Below are positions 62,254-64,000 of a DNA stretch of 64,000 bases, piece after piece. The notes beneath the pieces were generated by a model that did no database searches, was not told where the DNA came from, and saw nothing but the letters and a program-made list of their open reading frames with translations. Both the position numbers and the translations under genes were made by a program. Each line of letters begins with the position of its first letter. Position 1 is the stretch's first letter. The stretch comes from Enterococcus sp. 4G2_DIV0659. Its GTDB lineage: Bacteria > Bacillota > Bacilli > Lactobacillales > Enterococcaceae. The stretch spans positions 2,694,001 to 2,758,000 of the forward strand of contig NZ_NGLE02000001.1 of NCBI RefSeq assembly GCF_002140715.2, written 5' to 3'.

Positions 62254-63672
62254 TTGATGTTTGATATTGTAACATTAGCAAGATTCCAATTTGCAATGAC
62301 AACCGTCTTTCATTATTTCTTCGTACCGTTTTCAATAGGGTTAGCACTTGTTGTAGCTATTATGGAAACGATGTATGTCGTTAAAAAAGATGAACGTTAT
62401 CGCAAAATGGCAAAGTTTTGGGGCAACATTTTTCTATTAAGTTTTGCAGTAGGGGTCGTAACAGGAATTATTCAAGAATTTCAGTTCGGTATGAACTGGT
62501 CAGATTATTCGCGCTTTGTCGGAGATATTTTTGGTGCTCCACTAGCGATTGAAGCATTACTTGCATTCTTTTTAGAATCAACATTTTTAGGTTTATGGAT
62601 CTTTACTTGGGATAAAGTAAAATCTAAACTACATTTAACATTTATTTGGTTGGTGGTATTTGGTTCAATGATGTCTGCTTTTTGGATTTTAGCTGCAAAT
62701 AGCTTTATGCAACATCCAGTAGGTTATACATTAAACAACGGTCGTGCAGAATTAATCGATTTTAGTGCAGTAATTGCCAATCCAAAAGTATGGTATGAAT
62801 TTACTCACGTATTAGCAGGTGCTGTTGTAATGGGTGGCATGATCGTAGCAGGTCTTGCGGCATTCCAAATCTTGAAAAAACGTGATGTTAGCTTCCATAA
62901 AGTTTCTATGCGAATTGGATTATGGGTCGCGTTATTTGGTTCTCTGGGTGTACTACTTGCTGGAGATTTACAAATGAAAGCTCTAATTGAAGGTCAACCA
63001 ATGAAATTTGCAGCAATGGAAGGATCGTATGAAGATTCTGGTGATCCGGCTGCTTGGACATTGATTGCTTGGGCAGATGAAAATGAGCATAAACAGGTCT
63101 TTGGGATTCAAATTCCTTATGTATTAAGTATCTTATCCTATAACAGTCTTTCTGGTTCCGTTGATGGAATGGAAACAGCGAATAAAGAGTTAATCGAAAA
63201 ATATGGTGACAGAAATTACTTCCCGCCAGTAAATACCTTATTCTGGAGTTTTAGAATCATGGCTGGATTCGGCGTATTAATGTTATTAGTAGCCGCTTTA
63301 GGTTTATTCTTAACTCGTAAGAAAAAGCCTTCGCTATATGAAAAACGCTGGATGCTTTGGATTGTGGCACTATGTACATTTGCCCCATTCATAGCCAATA
63401 CAACGGGTTGGTTGATTACTGAATTGGGTCGTTATCCTTGGACTGTTTATGGTCTGTTCACGATCGAAGACAGTGTTTCACCAAACGTATCAGTAGCATC
63501 ATTATTAGCATCGAATATTATTTACTTTATTTTATTTGCTGGTCTAGGTTCAGTGATGGTCTACTTGGTGACTGTTGAACTTAAAAAAGGACCAGATTAT
63601 GAGGAAAAGAAATTAGCACAAGCGAATGCAACGGATGTAGATCCATTTGATAAGGAGGTCTTCGGCGAATGA
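62254..63672 (+). CDS. cydA: Cytochrome bd ubiquinol oxidase subunit I
   Basis: CydA is the heme-carrying quinol oxidase subunit that reduces oxygen to water. The 472-residue protein has about nine membrane helices, the first with the heme-ligand His of RFQFAMTTVFHYFFVP, a short Q-loop type central part and WLITELGRYPWTVYG. Enterococci need external heme for this enzyme. It overlaps cydB by 4 nt (ATGA); cydCD lie outside the window. Confidence 0.97.
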   Translation: MMFDIVTLARFQFAMTTVFHYFFVPFSIGLALVVAIMETMYVVKKDERYRKMAKFWGNIFLLSFAVGVVTGIIQEFQFGMNWSDYSRFVGDIFGAPLAIEALLAFFLESTFLGLWIFTWDKVKSKLHLTFIWLVVFGSMMSAFWILAANSFMQHPVGYTLNNGRAELIDFSAVIANPKVWYEFTHVLAGAVVMGGMIVAGLAAFQILKKRDVSFHKVSMRIGLWVALFGSLGVLLAGDLQMKALIEGQPMKFAAMEGSYEDSGDPAAWTLIAWADENEHKQVFGIQIPYVLSILSYNSLSGSVDGMETANKELIEKYGDRNYFPPVNTLFWSFRIMAGFGVLMLLVAALGLFLTRKKKPSLYEKRWMLWIVALCTFAPFIANTTGWLITELGRYPWTVYGLFTIEDSVSPNVSVASLLASNIIYFILFAGLGSVMVYLVTVELKKGPDYEEKKLAQANATDVDPFDKEVFGE

Positions 63673-64000
63673 GTACGTTACAATTACTTTGGTTTGTACT
63701 AATTGGTATTTTATTCTCAGGCTTCTTCTTCTTAGAAGGTTTTGACTTTGGCGTGGGGATGTCGGTTCAAACATTAGCTCATGATGAAGAAGAAAAAGAA
63801 CAAATCATCCAAACGATTGGACCGGTTTGGGATGGTAATGAAGTGTGGTTATTAACAGCAGGTGGGGCTATGTTTGCTTCTTTCCCATACTGGTATGCTT
63901 CATTATTTAGCGGGTTTTACTTGATTTTGTTTATTATTTTAGTTGGTTTGATTATTCGTGGTGTGTCGTTTGAATTCCGTCACCGTATGCCGGATGGTAA
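63669..64000 (+). CDS. cydB: Cytochrome bd oxidase subunit II (3' truncated by window edge)
   Basis: The first 110 residues are visible, with the typical CydB start LQLLWFVLIGILFSGFFFLEGFDFGVGM and the PVWDGNEVWLLTAGGAMFASFPYWYA segment. The start overlaps cydA (ATGA) and follows AGGAGG. The gene continues beyond 64000. Confidence 0.97.
   Translation, partial: MSTLQLLWFVLIGILFSGFFFLEGFDFGVGMSVQTLAHDEEEKEQIIQTIGPVWDGNEVWLLTAGGAMFASFPYWYASLFSGFYLILFIILVGLIIRGVSFEFRHRMPDG

Overview
The window is low-GC Firmicute chromosome, most consistent with the genus Enterococcus and probably a relative of E. faecalis. This rests on familiar gene groupings: glnR-glnA; cdaA-cdaR-glmM; UPF0397-type ECF transporter followed by ribozyme-controlled glmS; an efaCBA-type manganese transporter; a cysteine desulfurase with a DUF1831 gene near mnmA; and cydAB. 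Species was not determined. Nearly all of it is vertically inherited core chromosome; there is no CRISPR array, insertion sequence, integrase or prophage.

Layout. 1-7740: end of an unknown gene, the glnRA nitrogen operon behind a perfect GlnR box and a foldable leader, a Fur-box heme-monooxygenase-like gene, an uncharacterised protein and a very large pyruvate:flavodoxin oxidoreductase. 7990-17160: c-di-AMP synthesis (cdaA, cdaR), amino-sugar synthesis (glmM, glmS with glmS ribozyme) and an ECF vitamin transporter whose EcfT gene is frameshifted. 17180-25800: two-component system with a divergent small secreted protein, an NlpC/P60 wall hydrolase, a TetR-controlled ABC transporter with three matching operators, and two conserved unknowns. 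26080-31100: solitary CHAP+GH24 lysin, tRNA-Arg, rpoN, small membrane proteins, tRNA-Thr. 31340-35980: two tandem Met T-box leaders followed by metNIQ and an M20 amidohydrolase. 36000-42630: NUDIX protein, an ABC-F ATPase behind a leader with an upstream ORF and attenuator-like hairpins, efaCBA and a surface serine hydrolase. 42860-46490: prs, rarD, cysteine desulfurase, DUF1831. 46540-51000: lactococcin-972-type bacteriocin locus inserted between DUF1831 and mnmA. 52330-55800: M6 metalloprotease with Ig-like and DUF285 repeats, frameshifted, preceded by a 51-nt perfect palindrome and flanked by matching hairpins. 55780-64000: small membrane and regulatory genes, topB, a deaminase, a MazG-like gene, cydA and the start of cydB.

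Most of the interest lies in regulation: tandem T-boxes, an ABC-F attenuation leader, a triple TetR operator, a Rex-like dyad before the PFOR gene, a glmS ribozyme, metal-responsive boxes, and a family of dyad hairpins with extra conserved sequence in convergent intergenic regions. Three genes (ecfT, the second bacteriocin-locus permease, and the M6 protease) each appear to lack a single base; two of these are in A6 runs where a seventh A restores the frame, so sequence error, transcriptional slippage and real decay all need to be considered.
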